Source: Methanobacterium sp. UBA353
GTDB lineage: Archaea > Methanobacteriota > Methanobacteria > Methanobacteriales > Methanobacteriaceae
Assembly: GCA_002496805.1 (NCBI GenBank)
Contig: DALO01000005.1
Coordinates: 70,463-103,134 of the forward strand
Length of the DNA stretch: 32,672 nucleotides
Reading direction: 5' to 3'
A program made the position numbers and the translations under genes. Numbering within the stretch: position 1 is the stretch's first letter; the number at the start of each line of letters is the position of its first letter. This document shows positions 8,329 through 16,647 of this stretch, one piece after another. Below the pieces are notes generated by a model that saw only the letters and a list, made by a program, of their open reading frames with translations, made no database searches and was not told the DNA's origin.

Positions 8329-8416
8329 TTTATGGGATTTGTTTACTGCTTTAATGGGATTTGTTTACTGCTTTAATGGGATTTGTTTACTGCTTTAATG
8401 GGATTTGTTTACTGCT
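8329..8416. repeat. 22-bp tandem repeat, four copies, spanning the dehydrogenase stop
   Basis: Four head-to-tail copies at 8329-8350, 8351-8372, 8373-8394 and 8395-8416. The last three are identical and the first has one mismatch. Read on the minus strand, the unit is the end of the dehydrogenase gene (codons for AVNKSH plus the TAA), so the 3' end of the coding region has been tandemly copied beyond the stop. The near identity indicates recent expansion. Confidence 0.95.
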
Positions 8417-9741
8417 CCCACTCCACTGTAGAAGAATCCCATTCTTTTTAAGTTTTCGGGGTCGTATATACGCCTAGCATCGACGATTATGGGAATTTTC
8501 ATCAATTTCTTGGCTTTTTCAAAGTCCAGATCCCTGAATTCCTGGTGGGCAGTCATGAGTACCATGGCATCAGCATCTTCCAGTGCCAGGTAAAGGTCAC
8601 TTTCCAGGGTACCGTAAACTTGTGTTTTTTCGATGTAAGGATCTACAATAGTGACCTGTGCCTGATAGTGTTCTAATTCATTGATGAGTTCTTCAGATGG
8701 AGACTCCCGGTCATCACCCACATTTTCCTTATAGGACAATCCAAGCACAACGATCTTGGAGTTTTTAACTGACTTTTCATTATCATTCAGGGCATCTGAA
8801 AGCAGTCCGAAAACATGTTGAGGCATGTGATCGTTGATGGTTCTACCGGCAGCTATTACTTTGGAATGATAACCAAGTTCTTTGGCCTTTTTAACCAGAT
8901 AGTAGGGGTCTACAGGTAGACAGTGCCCTCCTACCCCTCCTCCAGGGTAGTAAACATTGAAGTTCCATTTAGTGCTGGCACCCTCAATAACTTCCATAAC
9001 ATCGATACCAATCTTCTCAAAGATCATGGCCAGCTCATTAACCAGGGCAATGTTCAAGTCACGTTGAGTATTCTCAATAACCTTAGCAGCCTCGGAAGTT
9101 TTAATATTCCTTAAAACCTTTATATCTTCTTTGATAATGAATTGGTAGAGTTCACGGGTTATTTCAGCCCATTCAGGGGTTATTCCACCAACCACTCTGG
9201 CGACTTTTTCTATGGAGTGAGCATCATCCCCGGGGTTATACCGCTCTGGACAGTAGGCCAGTCCAAAGTTTTCGCCAGCCTTCAAACCAGATTCTTCCAG
9301 TATGGGCTGTAGTACTTCTTCAGTCACCCCTGGATATACTGTGGACTCCAATACCACCAGTTTACCCTTTCCCAATCCTTCAGATACCTTTTTCCCGGCA
9401 TCTATAACATGGGAAAGATCGGGGTCCTTGGATTTGGTTACTGGTGTGGGAACAATGAGCAGGATAATATCGGATTGGCGGGTTGCCCCTGGCAGGTCAA
9501 GTGTGGCTGTTAACTTCCCCTTTTTCACCACTTCTCGGAGTCTTTCATCTAAACCAAGCTCACCCAGGGGAGATATTCCCTGGTTAATCATTTCAAGCTT
9601 TTTTTCATCGATTCCTACTCCGATGACGTTAAAATCATTCTCGGCAAAGAATATGGCTGTGGGCAGGCCAACGTAACCCAATCCCACTATACATATTTTA
9701 GCTTTTTTCTCAGTTATCTTATTAGAAAGTTCATTATACAT
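8395..9741 (-). CDS. UDP-N-acetylhexosamine 6-dehydrogenase (WecC/WbpA-like)
   Basis: A cytoplasmic nucleotide-sugar dehydrogenase of 448 residues that oxidises C6 of a UDP-HexNAc to the uronic acid with two NAD+. The N-terminal Rossmann motif VGLGYVGLP is at about 19-27. The central domain has Lys220/Asn224 in SEAAKVIENTQRD. The catalytic Cys274 sits in GGVGGHCLPVDPYYL, and the C-terminal UDP-binding domain contains LGLSYKENVGDDRESPS. This signature fits UDP-GlcNAc/UDP-ManNAc dehydrogenases better than UDP-glucose dehydrogenases. It would supply the uronic acid used by the WbpB-WbpD fusion and aminotransferase at 13988-16647. GAGGT upstream supports the ATG. The gene is flanked on both sides by tandem arrays, and the 3' array includes its stop codon. 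Confidence 0.93.
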   Translation of the reverse strand: MYNELSNKITEKKAKICIVGLGYVGLPTAIFFAENDFNVIGVGIDEKKLEMINQGISPLGELGLDERLREVVKKGKLTATLDLPGATRQSDIILLIVPTPVTKSKDPDLSHVIDAGKKVSEGLGKGKLVVLESTVYPGVTEEVLQPILEESGLKAGENFGLAYCPERYNPGDDAHSIEKVARVVGGITPEWAEITRELYQFIIKEDIKVLRNIKTSEAAKVIENTQRDLNIALVNELAMIFEKIGIDVMEVIEGASTKWNFNVYYPGGGVGGHCLPVDPYYLVKKAKELGYHSKVIAAGRTINDHMPQHVFGLLSDALNDNEKSVKNSKIVVLGLSYKENVGDDRESPSEELINELEHYQAQVTIVDPYIEKTQVYGTLESDLYLALEDADAMVLMTAHQEFRDLDFEKAKKLMKIPIIVDARRIYDPENLKRMGFFYSGVGAVNKSH

Positions 9742-9745
9742 AATT

Positions 9746-9966
9746 AAACCTCATAATCCTTCCAGTTATCTTCTTAAATAAGTCACATTATACCTATTCA
9801 AACCCACAATCTTTCCAGTTATCTTGTTTCATAAGTCCATTATACCTGTTCAAACCCCATAAGCTTTCCCAGTTATCTTGTTTCATAAGTCCGTTATACC
9901 TGTTCAAACCTCATAAGCTTTCCCAGTTATCTTGTAGGATGAGTCACATTTATACCGGTTCAAACT
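9746..9966. repeat. 54-bp tandem repeat between the nucleotidyltransferase and dehydrogenase genes
   Basis: Two full copies (9824-9877 and 9878-9931) differ at only two positions. A diverged 53-base copy precedes them (9771-9823), and partial copies lie at 9746-9770 and 9932-9966. Each unit ends in CCAGTTATC. On the minus strand each unit contains a GAGGT- or GGGGT-like element, and the last one is the ribosome binding site of the dehydrogenase gene. The unit length equals 18 codons. Confidence 0.93.
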
Positions 9967-10014
9967 TCAAGGTGGTGTGGTCTAAAAATTTCAGTGTTTT
10001 AATTGGTTTATATT

Positions 10015-10731
10015 TTATTCTATAAAAATTGATTTTGCATGGTTAAAGTCATTAATATCATCGATTTCAGTCCATTTTAGGCTGTTGGTGAAAACGAATT
10101 CAACTTTTGATTTCCGGCTCAGCTTGACAAAGGCAATATCATAGTATTGTTGTGGGTTTTGGCTGGTAAGTTCACTTAAAATCTTGGTAAACAATTTCAC
10201 ATCATCCTTGGCCACCTTGGATATGCCAATGAATTCTCCACTAGAAGCTGGGATATCAATTTGTTTACCCATGTCCTTAATTATGGAGCCTTCTATAATT
10301 ATTTTAAAAGATTCCTGGTTTAACTTTTTGTAGTTGTCGATGATCATGGCGGTAGTGTTTGATTTTAGGAGTTTTGTCAGTATTCGTTCATCGAAAACAT
10401 TGTCTCCATTGATGATGATGAAATCCTTATTTTTTAGTAGTTTTACTGCCAGGAGAGTTGATACTCCGGTGTTTGTTTTGAAATAATTACTATTTTCAAC
10501 TATGGTAAAGGTTATATCATACTTTTCGGCGAGCTTACTACATTCACCCACTACTTTTTCCTTGAAGTGACCAACAACCACCATGTATTCTCTTATACCA
10601 TTTTTCAGACAGTTTATGACCATTTTTTCCATTATGGTTTGCTGGTTTATTTTGAGTAGTGTTTTAGGTATGTCCTTGGTGAGGGGCATCAGTCTTTCTC
10701 CCATGCCCGCGGCAAGTATTACGGCTATCAT
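10015..10731 (-). CDS. LicC-like nucleotidyltransferase, possible glycerol-phosphate cytidylyltransferase
   Basis: A nucleotidyltransferase of 238 residues with the N-terminal signature LAAGMGERLMPLTKDIPKTL, metal-binding Asp110 in INGDNVF and a C-terminal WTEIDDINDFNHAK segment. The short length and the Glu-Ile-Asp-Asp ending resemble CTP:phosphocholine cytidylyltransferase (LicC) and related CTP-using members more than hexose-1-phosphate enzymes. Its start overlaps the stop of the GpsA-like gene by one base (TAATG), so the two are translationally coupled. The inferred reaction is glycerol phosphate plus CTP to CDP-glycerol, feeding the transferase at 4490. The alternatives are a choline-, inositol- or sugar-phosphate substrate. 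Confidence 0.8.
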   Translation of the reverse strand: MIAVILAAGMGERLMPLTKDIPKTLLKINQQTIMEKMVINCLKNGIREYMVVVGHFKEKVVGECSKLAEKYDITFTIVENSNYFKTNTGVSTLLAVKLLKNKDFIIINGDNVFDERILTKLLKSNTTAMIIDNYKKLNQESFKIIIEGSIIKDMGKQIDIPASSGEFIGISKVAKDDVKLFTKILSELTSQNPQQYYDIAFVKLSRKSKVEFVFTNSLKWTEIDDINDFNHAKSIFIE

Positions 10732-11702
10732 TATAACATTTTCCCCCAGAGTTCTTGGAAGGCTGTTTCTGGCGATTTTTGATGATTCAAAACTGCATCT
10801 GCAAATTGGCAGATGTCACATTTTATACTGTTTTCTTGGCACAACTTTTTTATGGCCATTACTGATTTTTTCCCTTCAAAGAGGATGCTGGACGATTTTT
10901 CATCCACAGTGATCCTCTGACCATACAGTATTCCTAAGGTGTGGTTTCTGCTCTGGTTACTGGTTGAGGTGAGTACCATGTCTCCCAGCCCACAGTAGCC
11001 ATCAACAGTATCTGGGTTTCCACCCAAACCCTCGACTATGGTTTTGGTTTCCTGGAAGCTTTTGTTTAACACTGCGAATCTGGCGTTTTCATTGAGGTTC
11101 ATCCCCTCACAGATTCCATAGGCAATGGCGTTGATGTTTTTGAGGACACTGCACAGTTCAGTTCCAACCACATCACTAACCGTATCAACAAGGAATTCAG
11201 GAGTAGTTAAAACATTTTTAACCTTTTCAAGGTCTTCAGTGGTGTTTGAGGCGATGGTGGTGATTGTTGGTTGGTTTAAAACAATTTCTGATGCAAAGTT
11301 GGGGCCAGAAAGTATTACTGGATGTTTCCCGGTTTCATCGTATATTATCTGACTCATGGTTTTCCCGGAAGGGTGTTCTATTCCCTTGGCTGTGCTTACC
11401 AGAACAGTTTCTGGGTTTATTAAGTTTTTAACTTCACAAGAAACTTCACGTACTGCAGAGGAGGGTACGCAGAAAAAGATTATCTCCGGGTCAAAGACGG
11501 ATTTGTATCTATATTTAGCTATGATTTTAGGTGAAAGTGGGATGTTGGGAAAGTATTGCAGGTTTCGGTGGGTTTTCTGTATGTCCTGGATGACTTCTTT
11601 CCTCCTGGCGTGGAGGAAAACCTGTTCTGCATTGTTTGATACTAGTTGGGCTATTGCCGTTCCCAGACTACCGGCACCGATTACTGAAACTGTTCCGATC
11701 AT
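10731..11702 (-). CDS. gpsA: NAD(P)+-dependent glycerol-3-phosphate dehydrogenase (GpsA-like)
   Basis: A protein of 323 residues matching GpsA along its whole length: GAGSLGTAIA (9-18), STAKGIEHP (about 103-111), SGPNFASE (about 132-139), catalytic Lys188 in LKNINAIAYG, and GLGDMVLTSTSNQSRN (about 238-253) with Asp241. It reduces dihydroxyacetone phosphate to sn-glycerol-3-phosphate. Archaeal membrane lipids use glycerol-1-phosphate made by an unrelated enzyme, so a GpsA here points to another use such as CDP-glycerol for a surface polymer. The start at 11702 is chosen because GGAGGG lies ten bases before that ATG; an ATG 39 bases further upstream is in frame but less well placed. Confidence 0.92.
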   Translation of the reverse strand: MIGTVSVIGAGSLGTAIAQLVSNNAEQVFLHARRKEVIQDIQKTHRNLQYFPNIPLSPKIIAKYRYKSVFDPEIIFFCVPSSAVREVSCEVKNLINPETVLVSTAKGIEHPSGKTMSQIIYDETGKHPVILSGPNFASEIVLNQPTITTIASNTTEDLEKVKNVLTTPEFLVDTVSDVVGTELCSVLKNINAIAYGICEGMNLNENARFAVLNKSFQETKTIVEGLGGNPDTVDGYCGLGDMVLTSTSNQSRNHTLGILYGQRITVDEKSSSILFEGKKSVMAIKKLCQENSIKCDICQFADAVLNHQKSPETAFQELWGKML

Positions 11703-12450
11703 GTTATTTTTGCCCTCCTTAACAGAATAAAACTCCCGCATTAGCAGAATAAAAATTATGGTTAATCAGTACTAATTTTTCTCTGGTTTGGTTAACAAAA
11801 TCATAAAATATGAATAATTAGAATTCATATGGAAACATTTACTGATTTTAATCTTTGCATTTATTAATGTTATTGATAAGCTAATAACCACTGGAGATTA
11901 TAGTTTTAAAATCTTTTGGCATACTAATAGATGATTGATATAAATCTAAAAATATATCTTCCCTGGCAGTTTCATTGGAAAAAAGAGGAAAGTTTTATTT
12001 TATTCCCCCACAATTGGTTTTTCCCCACCTGACAATAAAGGGAGATGAAAATCATATTGAACTATTATTAGGTGACTTGCTGAAACATTATCGGATCAAC
12101 CGGATTACTAATTAGATTAAGGTTACCCGAGATGTTCTGGTGCTCCTATGAACTAGGTATAACTCACTAAATAGTATACACCACATCCAGTGTGAAAGAA
12201 AAATCTAATGGATTTTAAGTGCAAAAGTGGGTGTTAAATAATGCTATGATTGGTGTTTTATGAAAAATCAGGGACTAAATTTAAAGGATAAGTAGTATTA
12301 TAAATCAGAGTAATGGATTTTAGTGCTTATTTTTTTTTGCCAAAAAAAATGTGTATTTCTAATAGAAATTCCATGAAAACATTTAAGAATTAAAGATAGG
12401 CAAATGTTGGCTAAACAGAATTCATACTGATACAAATATTGGTAGATAAA
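11703..12450. other. Divergent spacer holding a possible gene remnant
   Basis: About 750 bases separate the divergent gpsA and flippase genes. Immediately before gpsA is a two-copy CAGAATAAAA repeat (about 11722 and 11744). A candidate TATA element (TATTATAAAT, about 12296-12305) could serve the flippase gene. The middle part contains a degraded reading frame listed separately. Confidence 0.45.
11906..12159 (+). pseudogene. Degraded frame resembling a LAGLIDADG-type protein
   Basis: One forward frame reads FGILIDD at 11915-11935, a stop, then 58 codons without a stop (11939-12112) that include SLEKRGKFYF, LTIKGDENHIELLLGDLL and HYRINRITN, then stop codons at 12113 and at about 12158. The order of motifs (a LAGLIDADG-like helix, a basic strand, a second charged helix-turn) resembles small LAGLIDADG homing-endonuclease domains. 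No proper start or full domain remains, so if real it is a pseudogene. A TTG at 11975 could start a 46-residue peptide instead. Weak evidence, by eye only. Confidence 0.25.
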
Positions 12451-13974
12451 ATGGGTAGTGAAAATAGCAGTAAAAAGGATTATATCAAATTTACTGGTGA
12501 CGTGGGCTGGGTATCTTTATATCGGGTTGCGGTATACTTATTAGCTTTTTTCACCATCCCTGCACTCACCAAAAATCTGGGAACAGAGTTATATGGTCTG
12601 TGGAATCAAATACTCGTTACTGTCGGATTTTTGACACCCATTCTGATGCTTCACCTGGGAACTGCTGTGGTAAGATATCTGGCTTCTGAGGAAAGAAAAG
12701 ATGTTCTCAGCCAATCCTTTGCCAATATCTTGTGTATAATAATCACACTATCCCTATCTGCCCTAATTTTATCAATTATTTTTCGAACAAATCTATCGTT
12801 AATATTGTTTGACAGCGCTAATTATGGTACTTTTGTAATTTTGACCTTTGTATACGCAGCAGCATCTTCCTTATTCGATTTCATCCTCACCTATCTAAGG
12901 GCGAGGGGGAAAATTAAACAGTTGTCCATAATAAATGTGGTTAGTTACACTTTAATGACTGCGTCTTTGATTATCCTGGCAACATTAGGTTTCTCCTTGG
13001 AATTTATGACCTGCGTATATTTACTCATCTATTTTATTTTTGTCGTGATAATGATAATATCTGTAAAAAGAGATACTGGCCTTAGAAGACCAAAATTCGA
13101 TAAAACCAATGTTAAAAGTCTGAAAAAATTCATTTTATTCAGTGTCCCACAAATTCCCAATGGAATACTGCTATGGGTCCTGAATTTAAGCGACCGATAC
13201 TTAATAACCTTTTTTTTAGGTTTGTCACAAGCCGGAATTTATTCAGCCTCCTACAATATAGGGAGTATTATAACCGCTTTTTACATGCCCATAAGTTTTG
13301 TTCTATTCCCAGTAGTATCAAGATACTGGGATAACAATGAAAAAGGTAAAGTCAGGCTTTATTTAGAGTATTCAACTAAGATATTCCTATTTATTGCAAT
13401 TCCCGGTTCAATTGGATTGTACGTGCTTTCCAAACCATTATTACAGATATTAACAACCTCTGAGTTTGTTATTGGCGGGGCTTTAACATTCTATGTGGCG
13501 GTGGGATACATATTCCTTGGAATATTCCAGATAAACAGTTTCATCATATCCTTGGTGGAAAAAACTAAATTCATACCCATCATCACCGCTATTGGAGGTA
13601 CAATGAATATTCTCCTAAACATCATCCTCATACCTCTAATAGGCATAATCGGAGCAGCAATAGCAACCCTGATTTCATACCTGATACTTTCAGTAATAGT
13701 CTTATTATGGGCCCGAAAAGAGGTTAAATATAAATTAGATACTGTTTTTTTAGTGAAAGTAATATTATCCAGCATGATAATGGCTTTAATAATCCAATAC
13801 ATCCTTTCTGCAAGCATTCACCGGATAATTATAGCTGTTTTAGTGGGAATAGCAGTGTATCTTTCCAGCACTTTCGTGCTGAAAACACTGCATAAAGAAG
13901 AAAAAGAGATCATTTATGATATTTTAGGAACATTGAAAAACTTAGTGGGAAGAAAAATAGGAACCAAAAAATAA
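12451..13974 (+). CDS. Wzx/RfbX-type polysaccharide flippase
   Basis: An integral membrane protein of about 507 residues with roughly 12-14 hydrophobic helices, typical of the MATE/MOP-superfamily polysaccharide transporters. It would flip lipid-linked oligosaccharide across the membrane to the outer face. The N-terminal VGWVSLYRVAVYLLAFFTIPALT segment and the motif LNLSDRYLITFFLG near residue 240 are typical. The ATG at 12451 is preceded by GGTAGAT; an in-frame TTG at 12439 is possible but has no binding site. It is convergent with the aminotransferase gene (13 bases between the stops). No polymerase or oligosaccharyltransferase is recognisable nearby. Confidence 0.92.
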   Translation: MGSENSSKKDYIKFTGDVGWVSLYRVAVYLLAFFTIPALTKNLGTELYGLWNQILVTVGFLTPILMLHLGTAVVRYLASEERKDVLSQSFANILCIIITLSLSALILSIIFRTNLSLILFDSANYGTFVILTFVYAAASSLFDFILTYLRARGKIKQLSIINVVSYTLMTASLIILATLGFSLEFMTCVYLLIYFIFVVIMIISVKRDTGLRRPKFDKTNVKSLKKFILFSVPQIPNGILLWVLNLSDRYLITFFLGLSQAGIYSASYNIGSIITAFYMPISFVLFPVVSRYWDNNEKGKVRLYLEYSTKIFLFIAIPGSIGLYVLSKPLLQILTTSEFVIGGALTFYVAVGYIFLGIFQINSFIISLVEKTKFIPIITAIGGTMNILLNIILIPLIGIIGAAIATLISYLILSVIVLLWARKEVKYKLDTVFLVKVILSSMIMALIIQYILSASIHRIIIAVLVGIAVYLSSTFVLKTLHKEEKEIIYDILGTLKNLVGRKIGTKK

Positions 13975-13987
13975 CGATAGTAAAATA

Positions 13988-15097
13988 TTATTTTTCGAAA
14001 AACTCCAAAATACAGCTAGCCACATATTCCAGTTCTTCCTTTTCTAACTCCGGGAATACAGGTAATGATAATACTTCATTACAGGCTTGTTCACTATTTT
14101 GGAAATCTCCATTTTTATAATTTAAGAATGAAAAACATGGCTGTAAATGGAGAGGTAAAGGATAATAGATTGCAGTGTTCACACCTTTTTCTTCTAAATA
14201 TGTTTGTAACTCATCCCTACGGGAATCTCCAATTCTTATTGTGTATTGATTGAAAACATGTTTTTGATCAGGAAGGGTGGATGGAGTTTTTAATCCATCA
14301 ATATTTCCCAGTAATTTATTGTAAAACTGGGCATTTTCTATTCTTTTACTGGACCATTTATCCAGATATTTCAATTTAACACTTAAAACCGCAGCCTGTA
14401 CAGCATCTAATCGGCTGTTGTAACCAACAACATGATGATAATATTTGGGTTTGGAGCCATGCACCCTTAATACACGGATTTTATCAGCTAATTCATCATC
14501 GTTAGTGGTTATTAGCCCCCCGTCACCGAAACTGCCCAAATTTTTGGATGGGAAAAAACTGAAACAAGTTGTTTTTAATGATCCTATTTTTTGACCATGA
14601 TAATCAGCTCCAATTGCCTGGGCCGCATCTTCGATCACAACCAGATCATTTTCCTCAGCTAACCTAATTATTTGATCCATTTCCGCTGCCTGGCCAAAAA
14701 GATGGATAGGGATGATCCCACTAATACCCTGGTTTTCTTTAATGAATTTCTCAACTTGAAGCGCATCAATGTTATAGGTTTCCAGGCTAATATCCACAAA
14801 TTGGGGAACTGCTCCCGCATTGTAGATTGCACCAGCAGTGGCGAAAAATGTGAAAGGAGAAGTTACAACCTTACCCGATATGTTATGAGCCCGTAGAGAT
14901 AGTAATAGTGCGTCAGTTCCACTGGCAACTCCGATAGCATTTTTAACACCGCAATACTTTGCTATTTCTTCTTCGAAGTCTGCTACGATGTCTCCTAAGA
15001 TGAAGCTTTGTTGACTGATTGTTTCCTGTACTGCTGCATCAACTTCAGTTTTGATGGTTTGGTACTGTCTTTTTAGGTCAAGTAATGGAATATTCAT
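13988..15097 (-). CDS. DegT/DnrJ/EryC1 sugar aminotransferase (WbpE-like)
   Basis: A pyridoxal-phosphate enzyme of 369 residues that adds an amino group to a keto-sugar nucleotide. The cofactor lysine is Lys185 in FFPSKNLGSFGDGG; the SGTDALLLSL (59-68) and VIEDAAQAIGA (about 154-164) segments are family landmarks. It overlaps the stop of the upstream WbpB-WbpD fusion by four bases (ATGA) and its ribosome binding site TTGAGGAG lies in that gene, so the two proteins are made together. In the known UDP-2,3-diacetamido-2,3-dideoxy-glucuronic acid pathway WbpE aminates the 3-keto sugar made by WbpB, before acetylation by WbpD. Here that role is inferred from context. Confidence 0.92.
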   Translation of the reverse strand: MNIPLLDLKRQYQTIKTEVDAAVQETISQQSFILGDIVADFEEEIAKYCGVKNAIGVASGTDALLLSLRAHNISGKVVTSPFTFFATAGAIYNAGAVPQFVDISLETYNIDALQVEKFIKENQGISGIIPIHLFGQAAEMDQIIRLAEENDLVVIEDAAQAIGADYHGQKIGSLKTTCFSFFPSKNLGSFGDGGLITTNDDELADKIRVLRVHGSKPKYYHHVVGYNSRLDAVQAAVLSVKLKYLDKWSSKRIENAQFYNKLLGNIDGLKTPSTLPDQKHVFNQYTIRIGDSRRDELQTYLEEKGVNTAIYYPLPLHLQPCFSFLNYKNGDFQNSEQACNEVLSLPVFPELEKEELEYVASCILEFFEK

Positions 15098-16647
15098 TTG
15101 ATTCTCCTCAATTCCTCATTATCAGTTTTCTCATATTCCTGGCCACACTGGCAGATGGCCCTGTCATCTGAGAATTTTAATTTCAAACCACACTGGCAGA
15201 TCCAGCCAGTTATTCTAGCTGGATTTCCCACAGCTATGGCATGGTTAGGAACATCTTTAGTAACAACAGCACCAGCACCGATTAATGCGTATTTGCCTAT
15301 TTCATTACCACAAATAACTGTTGAATTAGCCCCGATTGTGGCTCCTTTTTTTATTAAAGTCTTTTTAAATTGATTTTTACGAGACACGAAACTGCGAGGA
15401 TTGACCACGTTGGTGAAAACCATTGAAGGCCCTAAAAATGCGTCACTCTCCACTTCCACACCAGTGTATACTGAAACATTGTTTTGAATTTTAACGTTAT
15501 CCCCAATAACAACATCAGGGGCAACCATAACATTTTGTCCAATATTGCATCCGGCACCAATTTTAGCTCCAACCATGATGTGTGAAAAATGCCAAATTTT
15601 GGTCTTATCACCGATTTGGCAGGGTTGATCAACATAGGAGCTGGGATGAACATAGTACGATTCTTCCCCTATCTTCGTATTTTCCCCATCATTTTCAAAT
15701 GATAATTGAGATTTTTCTAAAACCTCTAAAACTCTCAAACCCTCATTTCCATCAGTCCGGGGTTGGACTCGTGTTTGGATGCAGTTTAAGAAATGTTTAC
15801 ACTCTTCTTTCAATGGTTCACTGGTTTCGATTTCCACAAATTCAGGATCTTTTTTATGGGGTACTGGGATTTGATTAACCCATTCAATCTCATGGGGATA
15901 TAAGGATAGTTTTTTTTCAGACACATCATCAAAAACAGCCATCTTCTTGCTGCCAACAACCACCAACTTCTGTTCTTTGTAGGGATGAAGCCAGCTAACC
16001 AAGATATGAGATTTGACTTCTCCAGGAAATTCCATGGTGGTCATGGTGATATCGGGAATGTTTTGATTAAGATAGGTTCCAGCGTGACAGGATAGGTTCA
16101 CTGGCATCTCCCCCAGTAGCATGAGAATAACTGAGATATCATGGGGTGCGAAACTCCATAATATGTTTTCTTCAGTCCGGAATTTCCCTAAATTCAGTCG
16201 ATTAGAGTATATGTACTGTATTTTCCCTAACTCACCCTGACTGATCATCTCTTTCAGTTTAATTATAGCAGGATGATAATGGAGAATATGGCCCACCATC
16301 AATATCCTCTGGTTTTCTCCGGCAATTTTAACCAACTTTTTCCCATCCTCAATATGGAGTGAGAGAGGTTTTTCAACAAAAACATCTTTCCCATGATTCA
16401 GGGCTTCTTTTGCCATTTTAAAATGTAACGCTGCTGGGGTGGCAATGATGATTCCCTCAATCTGGTCATCATCCAAAATTTTTTGGAAGGACTGTGTTGT
16501 CTCCACTCCAGGATACTGTGACTGGAACTGTGTGAGCACGTCTTCATCCAGATCACAAATAGTTTTAAGGGCGTTTAATTCGTGAAAATTTCTCACCAAG
16601 TTTTTACCCCAATAGCCACTACCAACAACTGCAATGTTCTTTTTCAT
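15094..16647 (-). CDS. WbpB-WbpD fusion: sugar 3-dehydrogenase plus hexapeptide N-acetyltransferase
   Basis: A two-domain protein of 517 residues. The N-terminal part (about 1-325) is a Gfo/Idh/MocA oxidoreductase with VVGSGYWGKN (7-16), the EKPLSL motif near 95-100 and APHDISV near 168. It would oxidise C3 of a UDP-HexNAc uronic acid. The C-terminal part (about 335-485) is a left-handed beta-helix acyltransferase with hexapeptide repeats and the IWHFSHI motif carrying the likely catalytic His; it would acetylate the 3-amino group. A short tail has two CQCG motifs ten residues apart, resembling a zinc ribbon. The ATG at 16647 is preferred because AAGGTTG lies nine bases upstream; an in-frame ATG 21 bases earlier is possible. 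The fusion joins the steps before and after the coupled aminotransferase. Confidence 0.92.
   Translation of the reverse strand: MKKNIAVVGSGYWGKNLVRNFHELNALKTICDLDEDVLTQFQSQYPGVETTQSFQKILDDDQIEGIIIATPAALHFKMAKEALNHGKDVFVEKPLSLHIEDGKKLVKIAGENQRILMVGHILHYHPAIIKLKEMISQGELGKIQYIYSNRLNLGKFRTEENILWSFAPHDISVILMLLGEMPVNLSCHAGTYLNQNIPDITMTTMEFPGEVKSHILVSWLHPYKEQKLVVVGSKKMAVFDDVSEKKLSLYPHEIEWVNQIPVPHKKDPEFVEIETSEPLKEECKHFLNCIQTRVQPRTDGNEGLRVLEVLEKSQLSFENDGENTKIGEESYYVHPSSYVDQPCQIGDKTKIWHFSHIMVGAKIGAGCNIGQNVMVAPDVVIGDNVKIQNNVSVYTGVEVESDAFLGPSMVFTNVVNPRSFVSRKNQFKKTLIKKGATIGANSTVICGNEIGKYALIGAGAVVTKDVPNHAIAVGNPARITGWICQCGLKLKFSDDRAICQCGQEYEKTDNEELRRIK

Noticed and set aside
9746..9966. CRISPR array
   Set aside because: The units follow each other directly without variable spacers, and no cas genes are nearby. 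It is a tandem repeat.
10583..10912. Plus-strand ORF across the gpsA/nucleotidyltransferase junction
   Set aside because: It lies opposite two strongly supported genes, has no family motif and has low-complexity hydrophobic content. Antisense shadow.
13988..15097. LegC aminotransferase of a legionaminate pathway
   Set aside because: Its coupling to the WbpB-WbpD fusion fits WbpE better, and it is far from the LegB-like gene and on the opposite strand.
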